From CALARM01 sp040217695 (GTDB lineage: Bacteria; Vulcanimicrobiota; SpSt-956; JAKJGF01), in NCBI GenBank assembly GCA_040217695.1, contig JBEHWO010000002.1:1-64000 (forward strand): a stretch of DNA of 64,000 nt, in the 5' to 3' direction. The position numbers and the translations under genes were made by a program. This document shows positions 1 through 10,602 of the stretch, piece by piece. Numbering within the stretch: the first letter of the stretch is position 1; each line of letters starts with the position of its first letter. The notes below the pieces were generated by a model. The model was not told the DNA's origin and did not search any database. It was given only the letters and a program-made list of their open reading frames with translations.

Positions 1-2
1 AA

Positions 3-1733
3 GAAGACGTAAAAGGTGCGTCTTTCCGTATAAAAGTCAGAGACGTAGGTATACACAAATTTACTGTCAATGCAAAGGGAAGCTCTATGGGTGATGCCAT
101 AACAAAGGAAATAGAGGTAGAGCCTTACGGGAAAAAATATGTTCTCTATAAAGGTGATATGATAACGGGAAAGGGCGGAAGTACAACACTCACAATACCG
201 GGCAATGCAGTATCAGGAGGGAGTAATATTCTCCTTACAGTATATCCGAGACCTTTCTCTCAGATTGTAGAAGGTCTTGACAGTGTATTCTCCACTCCAT
301 CAGGATGTTTTGAACAGACTTCTTCCACTACCTATCCCAATGTACTTGCCCTTGATTATTTAAGGAAAACAAAACAGTCTTCCCCCGAGATCGAGAGAAA
401 AGCCAATGCTTATATAAATCAGGGTTACCAGATGCTTCTCGGTTACGAAATACAGGGAGGAGGTTTTCAGGTCTGGGGAGAAGCACCTGCAACAAAGGTT
501 TTGACTGCCTATGGCATAATGGAATTTACCGATATGTCGGAAGTATATCAGGTAGATACTGCCGTCATTGAAAGGGCGAAAAAATGGCTCCTTTCCGTAA
601 GAGAACCTGACGGAAGCTGGACTCCTGACGCACAGTTCGCCCATGCGGAACAGTGGGGAACAATTCAGTCAAACAACATACCTTCCACTGCATATATTAC
701 ATGGGCTCTCGCAGAAGCAAACTGTAAAGACGAACTGTCTGACTCAATAGCATATCTGAAAAAAAATCTTGGACAGATTGACAATCCCTATATACTTGCC
801 CTCTGTGCCAATGCATTCCTTACGGTAAATCCTTCAGACAGTGAAGGTTTAAAGATTCTGGAGAAACTTGACGGATTGAAAAAGTCAGAGGAAGGTGCTG
901 TATACTGGGAGTCAAATTCTCTCTATTCTTCCGGAACACCGGCACAGATAGAAACGACTGCTCTTATTATATACGGCATGTTAAAAGCAGGCATTTATCC
1001 CGAAACTACAACAAAAGGGCTGAATTTTATAGTCAGATCAAAGGATCATTACGGCCTCTGGCAGTCAACTCAGGCGACAATCTTTGCAATGAGAGCTTTA
1101 ATGATGTCTCAGACAGGTATAAAATCAGATAAATTAGATGTCACTGCCGATATACTCATTAACGGACAGAAGGCAGATTCCTTTGAAGTAGATGAGAAAA
1201 ACCAGGACGTATTTCAGCAGTTTGATCTGAAGAAATATGTAAAAACAGGTGATAATAAGATAGAGATTGCCATGAAAGGTGAAGGAACTATTGCCTATCG
1301 CGTGGCAGGTATTTATTATCTTCCATGGGCAGGGGAAAAAGCTGCAGGGAAAGAGCTTTCCATAAATCTCGCCTATGATAGGACAGAAGTAAAAACATCT
1401 GATTACATCACCTGTAAGGTAGATGTGAAAAATCTCAGGACTTCCTATGCACCTATGGTCATGATAGAAGCAGGCATTCCTCCGGGATTTGATGTAATGA
1501 CAGAGGATCTGGAGAAAATGGTAGAGAAACATACTGTATCCAAGTATGAAACCTTCAAAGGTAAAGTGGTTCTATACCTGAACGGTCTGGATAAGGGTAA
1601 ATCCTTCAGTGGTTCTTACAGACTACTTGCCAGAATTCCTCTGAAGGCAAAAACACTGCCCGGAATAACCTATCTTTATTATAACCCGGAAATAAATTCA
1701 GTATGTGCTCCTGTGACATTTGAGGTTTTATAA
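3..1733 (+). CDS. Alpha-2-macroglobulin family protein, C-terminal part (5' end outside window)
   Basis: The frame is open from base 3, so the first ATG (87) is internal and the gene begins upstream of the window. About 576 residues are visible. They contain the thioester motif GCFEQ (Cys codon at 306-308), followed by the alpha-alpha toroid region of the thioester domain (repeated helical segments rich in Gly, Tyr and Trp, roughly the next 300 residues) and a beta-rich receptor-binding-like end. Bacterial alpha-2-macroglobulins are large periplasmic or inner-membrane lipoproteins that trap proteases through the Cys-Gln thioester. Cys and Gln are both present, so the trap looks functional. 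The N-terminal signal and MG domains cannot be judged. No partner PbpC is visible in the window. Confidence 0.88.
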   Translation, partial: EDVKGASFRIKVRDVGIHKFTVNAKGSSMGDAITKEIEVEPYGKKYVLYKGDMITGKGGSTTLTIPGNAVSGGSNILLTVYPRPFSQIVEGLDSVFSTPSGCFEQTSSTTYPNVLALDYLRKTKQSSPEIERKANAYINQGYQMLLGYEIQGGGFQVWGEAPATKVLTAYGIMEFTDMSEVYQVDTAVIERAKKWLLSVREPDGSWTPDAQFAHAEQWGTIQSNNIPSTAYITWALAEANCKDELSDSIAYLKKNLGQIDNPYILALCANAFLTVNPSDSEGLKILEKLDGLKKSEEGAVYWESNSLYSSGTPAQIETTALIIYGMLKAGIYPETTTKGLNFIVRSKDHYGLWQSTQATIFAMRALMMSQTGIKSDKLDVTADILINGQKADSFEVDEKNQDVFQQFDLKKYVKTGDNKIEIAMKGEGTIAYRVAGIYYLPWAGEKAAGKELSINLAYDRTEVKTSDYITCKVDVKNLRTSYAPMVMIEAGIPPGFDVMTEDLEKMVEKHTVSKYETFKGKVVLYLNGLDKGKSFSGSYRLLARIPLKAKTLPGITYLYYNPEINSVCAPVTFEVL

Positions 1734-1737
1734 ATGA

Positions 1738-1807
1738 AGAGTGAATAGTGAGTGGTGAGCAGTGAGTGGAGAAATTATCCTGTCACTCACTGCTCACTAT
1801 TTTTCAC
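1738..1807. repeat. AGTGA-type heptad repeat forming a long hairpin
   Basis: Tandem 7-bp units of the type GTGAGCA/GTGAGTG are followed by their complement. A perfect 14-bp stem pairs 1755-1768 with 1784-1797 around a 15-nt loop. It lies 20 bases after the macroglobulin stop and could act as a transcription terminator, although no clean T-tract follows. Related repeats occur at 50001, 59138 and 60650. Confidence 0.8.
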
Positions 1808-1844
1808 TTGCAGATAAAGATAATATCTGATAAAATTTAATTAT

Positions 1845-1886
1845 CGTGACTGGTGACGCGTCACGCGTTACGTGTTACCAGTCACG
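1845..1886. repeat. CGTGACG-type heptad repeat, palindromic
   Basis: Units of the type GTGACGC/GTTACGC with 10-bp outer arms CGTGACTGGT (1845-1854) and ACCAGTCACG (1877-1886). It is read through by the longest possible frame of the downstream kinase gene, giving a spurious 34-residue N-terminal extension. Eleven more loci of this family lie in the window, all between genes. Confidence 0.85.
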
Positions 1887-1954
1887 CTTCTAATTACTCA
1901 ATCCGGTATTTTCCCCATATATTATTATCAAAACAACTTCAAAAGGAGAAGTCT

Positions 1955-4900
1955 ATGTCAGACATTCCCGGCTACTACAGTTTGAATAAAATATATGAAA
2001 GTAAAAGAACGTCTGTATACAGAGCTATTCGCAGTAAAGACAACCTCCCTGTCATACTCAAACTGTTAAACAGAGATTACCCTTCCCGGGAAGAACTTAC
2101 AGAATACAAATTTGAATATGAACTTACTTCCGGATTAAATTTAAATGGTGTAATAAAATCTCTGGAACTTCTGCCATATAAGAACAGCCTTATAATAATC
2201 TTTGAAGACTTCGGCGCTGTATCATTGAAAAACTTTATGGAAACCGGAGGTTTTACATTAAAAGAATTCTTTTTACTGGCATCCGGAATTACCGGTATTT
2301 TATCAAATTTATATGACGAAGGTATCATTCACAGAGACATCAATCCCGGTAATATTGTGTTCAACCCTGATACAGGAGAGATTAAGCTTATAGATTTCGG
2401 TCTTGCCAGAAAGTTTTTCGGCAGGATAAAAAGTCAGAAAATAGAAGGTAATCCTCTTTACATTTCTCCCGAACAGACGGGAAGAGTCAGTCGTCCTACC
2501 GATTATCGAACGGATTATTATTCTCTCGGAGCAGTTTTTTATGAAATTTTAACGGGGAAACCTCCTTTTTCCGGCAGTGATTTAATGGAATTAATACATG
2601 CCCATATTGCGCAATCCCCTGTGCCTCCATGTCTCTTAAACAGGAATATTCCGGAGGTTCTATCAGATATAATAATGAAACTTATGGCAAAAAATCCTGA
2701 AGATCGTTATAGAAGTCCATGGGGACTGAAAAAAGATCTTGACGAATGTCTCAATCAATTAGAAAAAACCGGGAAAATAGAATCTTTTCCCATTGGAGTT
2801 CAGGACATACCGTCAAGGCTTTTCATACCTGAAAAGTTATATGGAAGAGAAAAAGAAATCAATATGTTACTTGATAGTTTTGAAGTAATATACAGTGGCG
2901 GAAGAGAAATGATATTTATTTCAGGCCCTCCCGGCATCGGAAAAACCAGTCTCTTTAGAGAAATTTACAGACCTGTAAGTGACAGAGGGGCATATATAAT
3001 TTCAGGTAAATTCGAACAATTTGAAAGAGTTACCCCTTATTCGGCCATAGTTCAGGCACTGCAGGAACTGATTGATAATATACTCACAGAAAATGAGGCA
3101 GAGATTTCTCTCTGGAAGAGAAAACTCATGGCAGTCATTGGCCATAACGGACAGATTATTATTGATATTCTTCCCAGGCTGGAGCTTATTATCGGGCCTC
3201 AGCTGGCAGTAGAGGAAGTAAGTTCTGTGGAAACCCGGAATCGTTTCAATCAGGTCTTTGAAAATTTTATCAGAATATTCTGCCATAGTTCCCATCCTCT
3301 TGTTATATTTTTAGATGATCTTCAGTGGGCAGACAGTGCTTCACTGAAACTCATAGAGAGCATGATGACAGATAAAGAAATAAAATATTTATTTCTTACA
3401 TGTGCTTATCGTGATGATGAGATTGAGCATGCTCATACTCTGAACAGGACTGTAGATATATTGAAAAAATCCGTTAAAATCAAAGAGATTTATCTTAATT
3501 CCCTGGATATTGAAGATATTACTCAATTAATCTCAGATACCATTTATGCCGGAGGGGATCATGTCAGAGAGCTATCAAAAATGATAAAGAAAAATACAGA
3601 AGGAAATCCTTTCTTTATAAAACAATATTTAAAGACTCTTTATGACAAAAAACTTCTCTTATTTAATACCGATAGCAGATGCTGGCAATGGGATCCTAAT
3701 AGAATTAAAGAGATAGTGACCGAGAATGTAGCTGAACTGATGATACAGAAGATTAAAAACCTTCCTTCTGAAACGAAAGAAGTTCTTATGGCATCTGCCT
3801 GCCTTGGTAACACCTTTGATTTAATCACATTATCCGTTATATACGAAAAAACACTTTCTGAAATTTCCTGTTCTCTATTGCCTGCTATTGAAGAAAGCCT
3901 TATACTACCGGTTTCTGACCTTGAATTTGAAGACAGAGAAAATATTCTGTCAAAAACACTTTATAAAAATTATAAATTTCTTCATGACCGTATTCAACAG
4001 TATGTCCATTCACTTACAGAAGAGTATGAAAAAAAGAAACGTCACCTTCGTACAGGGAAGCAGCTTTTTTACAATCTATCCGGCCAGGAGCCTGACAGAA
4101 GACTTTTCGAGATAGTTGATCACTTAAATGCTGCAAAAGAACTTATAACAGAAGAGAAGGAAAAAATTGAATTTATAAGATTAAATCTTATGGCAGGAAA
4201 AAAGGCAAAAAAATCCATTGCTTACAGGGAAGCACTGAAATACATAAAGCAATGTTTTGAAACCTTACCTGATAACATATGGACAGATTATTATGAACTG
4301 GCTTTTGACCTGTATAGGGAAGGTGCAGAGATTGAATATTTTAACGGCCATTATGACGAATCACAGAAATTAATTAAATTTGCCTTTACCAGGAGTAAAA
4401 CACCTTTTGAAAAGGCAGAGTTGTATTCTCTTCTTCTTGTACAGCTTACCATAATGGCAGAGCACGACGAAGCAATTCATACAGGCATAAAAGCACTGTC
4501 TTTACTTGGCATTGACCTGCCGGAGACAGAACCGGAACAGGCTATTGATAAAGAGATAAGTATTATAAATAATAATCTTGGAGACAGATCCATCGCTTCC
4601 CTGATTGATATGCAGATTATGACAGACGCCGGAAAAAAACAGGTTATAAAATTACTTTCTTATATGGCCGGCCCTGCATACTATACGAATAAAAAACTGT
4701 TCTGTCTGATTGCAGGCAAAATAGTAAGTCTGTCTCTTAAATACGGCAATATTTCCGAATCCTGCACAGGTTATTCCATGTATGGTATGGTGCATAATTC
4801 TGTTTTCGAAAATTATAAAACCGGTTATGACTTTAATCTTCTTGCAATGAACTTATCTGAAAAATTCAGAGCCCCTGCTCAGAGATGTATAGTTTCAAAT

Positions 4901-7900
4901 ATATTCGGTAACTTCATTTTTCACTGGGTAAGACCTCTTAAAGAAAAAGACACAATTAATATTGAAGGATACAGGGCAGGGCTTGAAGGAGGAGAGATGG
5001 AGTTTGCAGGTTACTGCCTCTGTCACAGAGGAGAAGATTATTTTTATACCGGCAATAAATGCCTTAAAGATATGATTTCAGATATAACGGATTATATACA
5101 TTTTGCAGAGAAAACTGCTAATAAAATGGCTATAGCCATTCTTACATGTCTGACCATAATAATTACAAATTTGAGCGGTTTTACGAAAGACAGATTATCT
5201 TTTGATACAGAGGAAATAAGAGAAGAAGAATTTATGGATGACTGTCACAGGAATAAAAATCATCGGGTTTTATGCGAGTATTATACTTTAAAAGCACAGA
5301 TTCTTTATCTTTACGGTAAAACTCAGGAAGCATTTACTTATATAATAAAAGCGAAAGAACTCTCGGAATACATATGGGGTCTTTTTATTTCTGCAGAATA
5401 TAATTTTTATTATTCCCTTATTCTGGCTGATTTATATGACATGTGTGATGAAGAAAGAAAAAAAGAATATGAAGAAGAGATTAAAATAAATCAAAAACAG
5501 ATGAGAATATGGGCAGATAATTGTCCTGAAAATTTTCTTCATAAATATCTCCTTGTAGAAGCAGAAATGGCCCGCATATCGGGCCACACGGTAGAAGCAA
5601 TAGATTATTACACAATGGCAATCAATCTGGCGAAAGAGCATGAATTTATTAAAGATGAAATACTGGCACAGGAAAGGGCCGGAAAATTCTGGGATAAGAG
5701 AGGTAATAAAGATTATGCCTGCCTTCATTTGAAAAAAGCCTTTTATGGATATTCCATCATGGGTGCCATGAGTAAAATTGAACATATGAAAGAAAAATAC
5801 AGAGAATATTTAAGCGAAAGGTCTCAGAAAAAAACTCCTGACGCAGAAATACTTTCTTTTTCATCATCTTCTTCCGAATTACTGGATTTAGGAACAGTTA
5901 CAAGGGCATCTCACATAATTTCAGGAGAGATTGTTTTAGAAAACTTGATCAATAAAACCATGGTTTTATTGATAGAACATTCAGGTGCTCAAAGAGGGTT
6001 TCTTATTTTAGAAAATGACGGAATACTTAAAGTGGAAGCTCAAATTGAAGGAGACAAACATACGGTCATAAAATCCATAGACCTTAAAGAATGCGACAAT
6101 ATTTCAGTAAAAATTGTGACCTATGTAGAAAGAACGAGAGATACTTTTATTCTCAACGATGCTTCCAGAGAAGGAAATTTTATCAATGATCCTTATATTC
6201 TGAGAAATAAGATCAAATCTCTTCTCTGTATGCCCCTCATTCATCAGGATAAATTGACAGGAACTCTGTATCTTGAAAACAATATAATGTCAGGCATATT
6301 TACAGAGAATAAAATAGAAATGTTAAATATCCTTTCGTCACAGCTTGCTACATCCATTGAGAATTCAAAACTTTATAGAAGGCTCGAAGAATACAACAGA
6401 ACTCTCGAACATAGAGTAACGGAAAAGACTGCGGAATTAAAAGAAGCAAAAGAAGCTGCTGAAGCGGCCAATAAGGCAAAGAGCAAATCCCTTGCCGAAT
6501 TAAAAGATAGAGAATCCTATCTGGAACTACAATTCAACAGAATGCCACTGGGCTGTATTGTGTGGAATAAAAATTTCACCATCAGAAGCTGGAACCCTGC
6601 TGCGGAAAAGATATTCGGCTACTCTTCTGAGGAAGCAACAGGCAGAAATATTACTGACCTTCTTTTGCCGGCAGATATAAAAGAAGATATGTATAATATC
6701 AGTAACAGGCTGTTGAAAGGTGATATGACAGCCAGCAGTGTCAATGATAACATAACTAAACATGGAAACAGAATTATCTGTGAGTGGACAAATACACCAC
6801 TTATAGACAGTGAAGGGAATGTTCATGGCGTCATTTCTATGGTTCAGGATATTACGGAACGAAGAAGGGCAGAGGAATCACTATGCCGGAGTGAAGATAA
6901 ATTCCGCACTATATTTGAAAGTAACTCTGCGGCAATGGCAATTATTGAACCTGATACGACCATATCGATGGTAAATGACGCTTACTGTCAGATGAGCGGT
7001 TATAAGAAAGAAGAAGTTATCGGAATGAGCTGGACAGAGCAAATACCGCCGGAAGATCTTGAAAGGATGAAAGAATATAACCGGCGAAGACTCATAAACC
7101 CGAAAGACGCTCCTGAAAAATATGAATTTACCTTTTATAGAAAAGATAGTGAAATAAGACATGCTTTGATGTCAGTTGCCGTGCTTCCGGAGATAAAAAA
7201 CATAATAGTATCCTTTACCGATATTACCGAGCGCAGACAGGCAGAAGAAGCTCTGAGACTGAGTGAGGCAAAGTACAGGAATCTTTTCCAGAACGCCCCC
7301 ATTGGTATATTTCATTCAACAATAGATGGGCGATTCATAAGAGTAAATCCGGAACTGGTCAGGATGCTTGCCTATTCGTCGCCGGAGGAATTGATTTCCT
7401 GCGTATCAGATATGAATACCCAGATTTATGCAGACATGCAAAAACGTTCGAAGATTATAGAGCTTATGTTAAAACAGAATGACTGGATTCATGACGAAAT
7501 CAGATGGCGCCGAAAAGACGGAAACATTATCATAGCAGATTTTATCGGTCGTAAAGTAACTAACAGGGATGGTAACATAACATATCTGGAAGGATTTATT
7601 CAGGATATTACTGCCCGTAAACAGATGGAAGAAGAACTTTCTGAAAGTGAAGAAAGATGGCGTACAATAATTAATACTTCTCCCGATGGCATAGCTTTTG
7701 TAACAATAGACGGTAAAGTTAAATTTATGTCAGACAGATTACTTGTCATGCACGGCTATGATTCTTTAGAGGAAGTAACAGGAAGAAATATGTTTGAATT
7801 CCTTGATATAACATATCATGAAAAAGCCATGACTCTTCTTCAGGAAATGCTGAAAGGAAACTATACAGGTTTCAGTGAATATCTTCTTATCAAAAAAGAC

Positions 7901-9394
7901 GAAACCAGATTTTTTGTAGAAATCAATGCTGAAGTTATAAGAGACAGAGAAGGAAATCCTGTTAACATATTCTTCATAGAACGTGATATTACGGAGAGAA
8001 AAAAGTTTGAACATGCACTTATTGAAGCACGTATTGCTGCGGAAGAGGCAGATCTTGCTAAAAGCTTATTCCTTGCAAATATGAGCCATGAACTGCGCAC
8101 TCCCCTGAATGCAATACTGGGCTATGCCCAGTTATTCCAGCAGGATACACAATTATCAGAAGACTATAAACGGGGCATAAATATCATTGAAAAAAGCGGC
8201 AAACATCTCCTCAAGCTGATCAATGACATACTTGACCTTGCAAAAATAGAAGCAGGAAAAATTGAACTGGAAAAAGAACATTTTAAACTGAAGAATTTAT
8301 TACACTTTGTTGAAGAGTTGATTAAAGTCAAATCAAAAGCTAAAGAACTGATTTTCAATACACAGTATTCCGAAGATCTGCCTTTCTATGTGGAAGGAGA
8401 CAAAAAAAAGCTAAGCCAGACATTAATCAATCTCCTTGATAATGCTGTTAAATTTACTCAAAAGGGAAGCATTACCTTCAGAGTAGAAAAACAGAAGGGG
8501 AAAATAATGTTCTCTGTAGAAGATACAGGTCCCGGTATACCGGAGGAAAGCCTTGAAGAAATATTTTCACCTTTCACGCAGCTGGGAGACCATCTCAGAA
8601 AAGCCGAAGGAACAGGGCTGGGACTTACTATAACACGGAATCTGATTAAACTGATGGGAGGAAAACTGAAGGTAGAAAGCCTTTATGGTAAAGGCAGTAA
8701 ATTCCGGTTCGAAATAGAACTTCCCGAAATATCCGGCCTTAACTATTATCAGGTAAGTAATGAGGATATAATCACCGGATATAAAGGGAGAAAAAGAAGG
8801 ATTCTCGTTGTTGACGATAAATTTGAAAACAGGATGGTTCTGTCTGACATATTAAACAGATCGGGATTTTATGTAGAAGAAGCGGAACTCGGCATAGAAT
8901 GTCTGGAGAAATTAGACAGTTTCAGGCCGGATCTGATTTTTATGGACTTAATTATGCCCCATATGGATGGCTATGAAAGTACCAGAAAAATCAGGGAAAA
9001 TAACGCATATAAGGAGATAAAGATTATTGCCATATCGGCAGGTAAATTGGATAAACCTGTTAACGAACTCATAGAGATTGGATTTGATGACTGGATTACA
9101 AAACCATTTCTTTACAATGATTTATTTACCATATTAATGAAACATCTCAGACTGGAACCGGAATATAAAAAAGAAGAAGAAAAATTTATACTTCCTCCCG
9201 CTGAATTAATAGAACATTTATATAACATGTCTATGGGAAGTAATTTTAAGCTTATAAGGCAGGAGCTGGAGAAAATTAAAGATTTAAATAAAGATTATAT
9301 GGCTTTTTACAGAAAAATTAAAGAACTGGCCGATGGTTTCGAGATAGAGAACATGAGGAGTTTACTGGAAACATATCTGGAGGCAGTGAAATGA
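1955..9394 (+). CDS. Trifunctional Ser/Thr kinase - AAA ATPase - GAF/PAS hybrid histidine kinase with receiver
   Basis: A very large cytoplasmic signalling protein (2,479 residues). In order: a Ser/Thr kinase domain (about 1-290, HRDINPGN loop near residue 126, DFGLA); a predicted ATPase with Walker A GPPGIGKTS near 323; a long helical TPR-like region; a GAF domain near 1310-1480; a coiled coil; four PAS domains (about 1520-2015); HisKA with phospho-acceptor His2045 in MSHELRTP; HATPase with DTGPGIP and GTGLGL boxes; and a receiver domain with Asp2331 in FMDLIMP. This is the trifunctional kinase/ATPase/histidine kinase architecture known from cyanobacteria and other multicellular or complex bacteria. 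Start chosen at 1955: AAAAGGAG lies 6 nt upstream, and the 34 codons before it come from an intergenic repeat. The stop overlaps the next start (ATGA), so a phosphorelay between the two products is likely. Confidence 0.93.
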   Translation: MSDIPGYYSLNKIYESKRTSVYRAIRSKDNLPVILKLLNRDYPSREELTEYKFEYELTSGLNLNGVIKSLELLPYKNSLIIIFEDFGAVSLKNFMETGGFTLKEFFLLASGITGILSNLYDEGIIHRDINPGNIVFNPDTGEIKLIDFGLARKFFGRIKSQKIEGNPLYISPEQTGRVSRPTDYRTDYYSLGAVFYEILTGKPPFSGSDLMELIHAHIAQSPVPPCLLNRNIPEVLSDIIMKLMAKNPEDRYRSPWGLKKDLDECLNQLEKTGKIESFPIGVQDIPSRLFIPEKLYGREKEINMLLDSFEVIYSGGREMIFISGPPGIGKTSLFREIYRPVSDRGAYIISGKFEQFERVTPYSAIVQALQELIDNILTENEAEISLWKRKLMAVIGHNGQIIIDILPRLELIIGPQLAVEEVSSVETRNRFNQVFENFIRIFCHSSHPLVIFLDDLQWADSASLKLIESMMTDKEIKYLFLTCAYRDDEIEHAHTLNRTVDILKKSVKIKEIYLNSLDIEDITQLISDTIYAGGDHVRELSKMIKKNTEGNPFFIKQYLKTLYDKKLLLFNTDSRCWQWDPNRIKEIVTENVAELMIQKIKNLPSETKEVLMASACLGNTFDLITLSVIYEKTLSEISCSLLPAIEESLILPVSDLEFEDRENILSKTLYKNYKFLHDRIQQYVHSLTEEYEKKKRHLRTGKQLFYNLSGQEPDRRLFEIVDHLNAAKELITEEKEKIEFIRLNLMAGKKAKKSIAYREALKYIKQCFETLPDNIWTDYYELAFDLYREGAEIEYFNGHYDESQKLIKFAFTRSKTPFEKAELYSLLLVQLTIMAEHDEAIHTGIKALSLLGIDLPETEPEQAIDKEISIINNNLGDRSIASLIDMQIMTDAGKKQVIKLLSYMAGPAYYTNKKLFCLIAGKIVSLSLKYGNISESCTGYSMYGMVHNSVFENYKTGYDFNLLAMNLSEKFRAPAQRCIVSNIFGNFIFHWVRPLKEKDTINIEGYRAGLEGGEMEFAGYCLCHRGEDYFYTGNKCLKDMISDITDYIHFAEKTANKMAIAILTCLTIIITNLSGFTKDRLSFDTEEIREEEFMDDCHRNKNHRVLCEYYTLKAQILYLYGKTQEAFTYIIKAKELSEYIWGLFISAEYNFYYSLILADLYDMCDEERKKEYEEEIKINQKQMRIWADNCPENFLHKYLLVEAEMARISGHTVEAIDYYTMAINLAKEHEFIKDEILAQERAGKFWDKRGNKDYACLHLKKAFYGYSIMGAMSKIEHMKEKYREYLSERSQKKTPDAEILSFSSSSSELLDLGTVTRASHIISGEIVLENLINKTMVLLIEHSGAQRGFLILENDGILKVEAQIEGDKHTVIKSIDLKECDNISVKIVTYVERTRDTFILNDASREGNFINDPYILRNKIKSLLCMPLIHQDKLTGTLYLENNIMSGIFTENKIEMLNILSSQLATSIENSKLYRRLEEYNRTLEHRVTEKTAELKEAKEAAEAANKAKSKSLAELKDRESYLELQFNRMPLGCIVWNKNFTIRSWNPAAEKIFGYSSEEATGRNITDLLLPADIKEDMYNISNRLLKGDMTASSVNDNITKHGNRIICEWTNTPLIDSEGNVHGVISMVQDITERRRAEESLCRSEDKFRTIFESNSAAMAIIEPDTTISMVNDAYCQMSGYKKEEVIGMSWTEQIPPEDLERMKEYNRRRLINPKDAPEKYEFTFYRKDSEIRHALMSVAVLPEIKNIIVSFTDITERRQAEEALRLSEAKYRNLFQNAPIGIFHSTIDGRFIRVNPELVRMLAYSSPEELISCVSDMNTQIYADMQKRSKIIELMLKQNDWIHDEIRWRRKDGNIIIADFIGRKVTNRDGNITYLEGFIQDITARKQMEEELSESEERWRTIINTSPDGIAFVTIDGKVKFMSDRLLVMHGYDSLEEVTGRNMFEFLDITYHEKAMTLLQEMLKGNYTGFSEYLLIKKDETRFFVEINAEVIRDREGNPVNIFFIERDITERKKFEHALIEARIAAEEADLAKSLFLANMSHELRTPLNAILGYAQLFQQDTQLSEDYKRGINIIEKSGKHLLKLINDILDLAKIEAGKIELEKEHFKLKNLLHFVEELIKVKSKAKELIFNTQYSEDLPFYVEGDKKKLSQTLINLLDNAVKFTQKGSITFRVEKQKGKIMFSVEDTGPGIPEESLEEIFSPFTQLGDHLRKAEGTGLGLTITRNLIKLMGGKLKVESLYGKGSKFRFEIELPEISGLNYYQVSNEDIITGYKGRKRRILVVDDKFENRMVLSDILNRSGFYVEEAELGIECLEKLDSFRPDLIFMDLIMPHMDGYESTRKIRENNAYKEIKIIAISAGKLDKPVNELIEIGFDDWITKPFLYNDLFTILMKHLRLEPEYKKEEEKFILPPAELIEHLYNMSMGSNFKLIRQELEKIKDLNKDYMAFYRKIKELADGFEIENMRSLLETYLEAVK

Positions 9395-10515
9395 AAGACA
9401 ATATTATTGAAGGTTCAAAAATTTTGATTATTGATGATCAACCGGGGAATTTAGGCATACTTTTTGATTATCTGGATATGTTTAATGCAGAGATCATACT
9501 GGAACAGAACACTGAAATTGCTCTAAAAATCGCTGAAAGTAAAAAACCTGATCTTATACTCCTTGATATTATAATGCCTGAAATGAATGGTTTTGAAGTC
9601 TGTAAAAAGTTAAAGGAACATATAAAAACAAAGGACATTCCCGTTATTTTTATGAGTGCTCTCAACGATACTGATAGTATTGTAAAGGGCTTTAATGCCG
9701 GAGGGGTAGATTATATAGTAAAACCTGTACGTCAGGAAGAGGTAATAGCCAGAATTACAAACCATTTAAGGATTATTCGCGCAGAACATGAACTCAGAGA
9801 AAAGGCAAAACATGATTGTATGACCATTATGGCAGGAGGAATATGTCATAATTTTAACAATATCCTCATGGGAATAATGGGACGTGCAGAACTCAGTCTG
9901 CTGGATCTTCCCGAAGATTCGCCTGTGGCATATAATAATCGGATTATTGTAAATCTCTGTGAACGTGTGTCCGGTATGACTAGAAAAATACTTGATTATT
10001 CAGGACATGGTCGATTTATGCCGGAGAGAACAGATCTTTTTACTATGGTTAAAGAAGTGTCTGAATTATTAAACATATCTGTTTCTAAAAAAATATTATT
10101 AAAATACGATTTAGCGGCAGATCTTCCGGTACTTCAGATTGACAGGGATCTTATAAGTCAGAGCCTTATAAATCTTGTTACCAATTCCTCTGAATCTATC
10201 GGAGACAATGAAGGGACTATTACCGTAAAAACAGGTTCCATGGTGTGTAATAGAGAATACCTGTCGTCATGTCATATTAAAGGAGACCACAGAGAAGGAC
10301 TTTATGTATATCTGGAAGTAAAAGATACAGGATGCGGTATAGAAGAAGAGAATCTGAATAAGATTTTCGATCCCTTTTTCAGTACAAAATTTACCGGCAG
10401 AGGTCTCGGACTTGCCGCAGTTTACGGAATCATTAAAAATCATAAAGGAACAATAAAAGTTGAAAGTAATTCAGAAAAAGGAACATGTATAAAATTACTT
10501 TTCCCCGTTAAATAA
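9391..10515 (+). CDS. Receiver domain - histidine kinase (REC-HisKA-HATPase) protein
   Basis: 374 residues. The N-terminal receiver domain (about 1-125) has the acidic pair in IIDDQ, phospho-acceptor Asp in LLDIIMP and the Lys in IVKPV. It is followed by a short linker and a histidine kinase core: H-box GGICHNFNNIL, N-box with NSSESI, G-boxes DTGCGIEE and GRGLGLAA. There are no membrane segments. The four-base overlap with the upstream hybrid kinase shows translational coupling, so this protein is probably the next step of the same relay. Receiver-kinase proteins of this layout usually take phosphate or an allosteric signal from a hybrid kinase. The output response regulator is not in the window. 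Confidence 0.9.
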   Translation: MKDNIIEGSKILIIDDQPGNLGILFDYLDMFNAEIILEQNTEIALKIAESKKPDLILLDIIMPEMNGFEVCKKLKEHIKTKDIPVIFMSALNDTDSIVKGFNAGGVDYIVKPVRQEEVIARITNHLRIIRAEHELREKAKHDCMTIMAGGICHNFNNILMGIMGRAELSLLDLPEDSPVAYNNRIIVNLCERVSGMTRKILDYSGHGRFMPERTDLFTMVKEVSELLNISVSKKILLKYDLAADLPVLQIDRDLISQSLINLVTNSSESIGDNEGTITVKTGSMVCNREYLSSCHIKGDHREGLYVYLEVKDTGCGIEEENLNKIFDPFFSTKFTGRGLGLAAVYGIIKNHKGTIKVESNSEKGTCIKLLFPVK

Positions 10516-10602
10516 TTATTTGACTTTGTCATACGTTTTGTGTATACCTCTGTTAAATCCTTATTTCATGGTAAGTTTACACAAAATATCTAACAGTATC
10601 AA

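Noticed and set aside
1853..1954. 34-residue N-terminal extension of the large kinase frame
   Set aside because: It is the translation of the CG-type intergenic repeat; a good ribosome site precedes ATG 1955.
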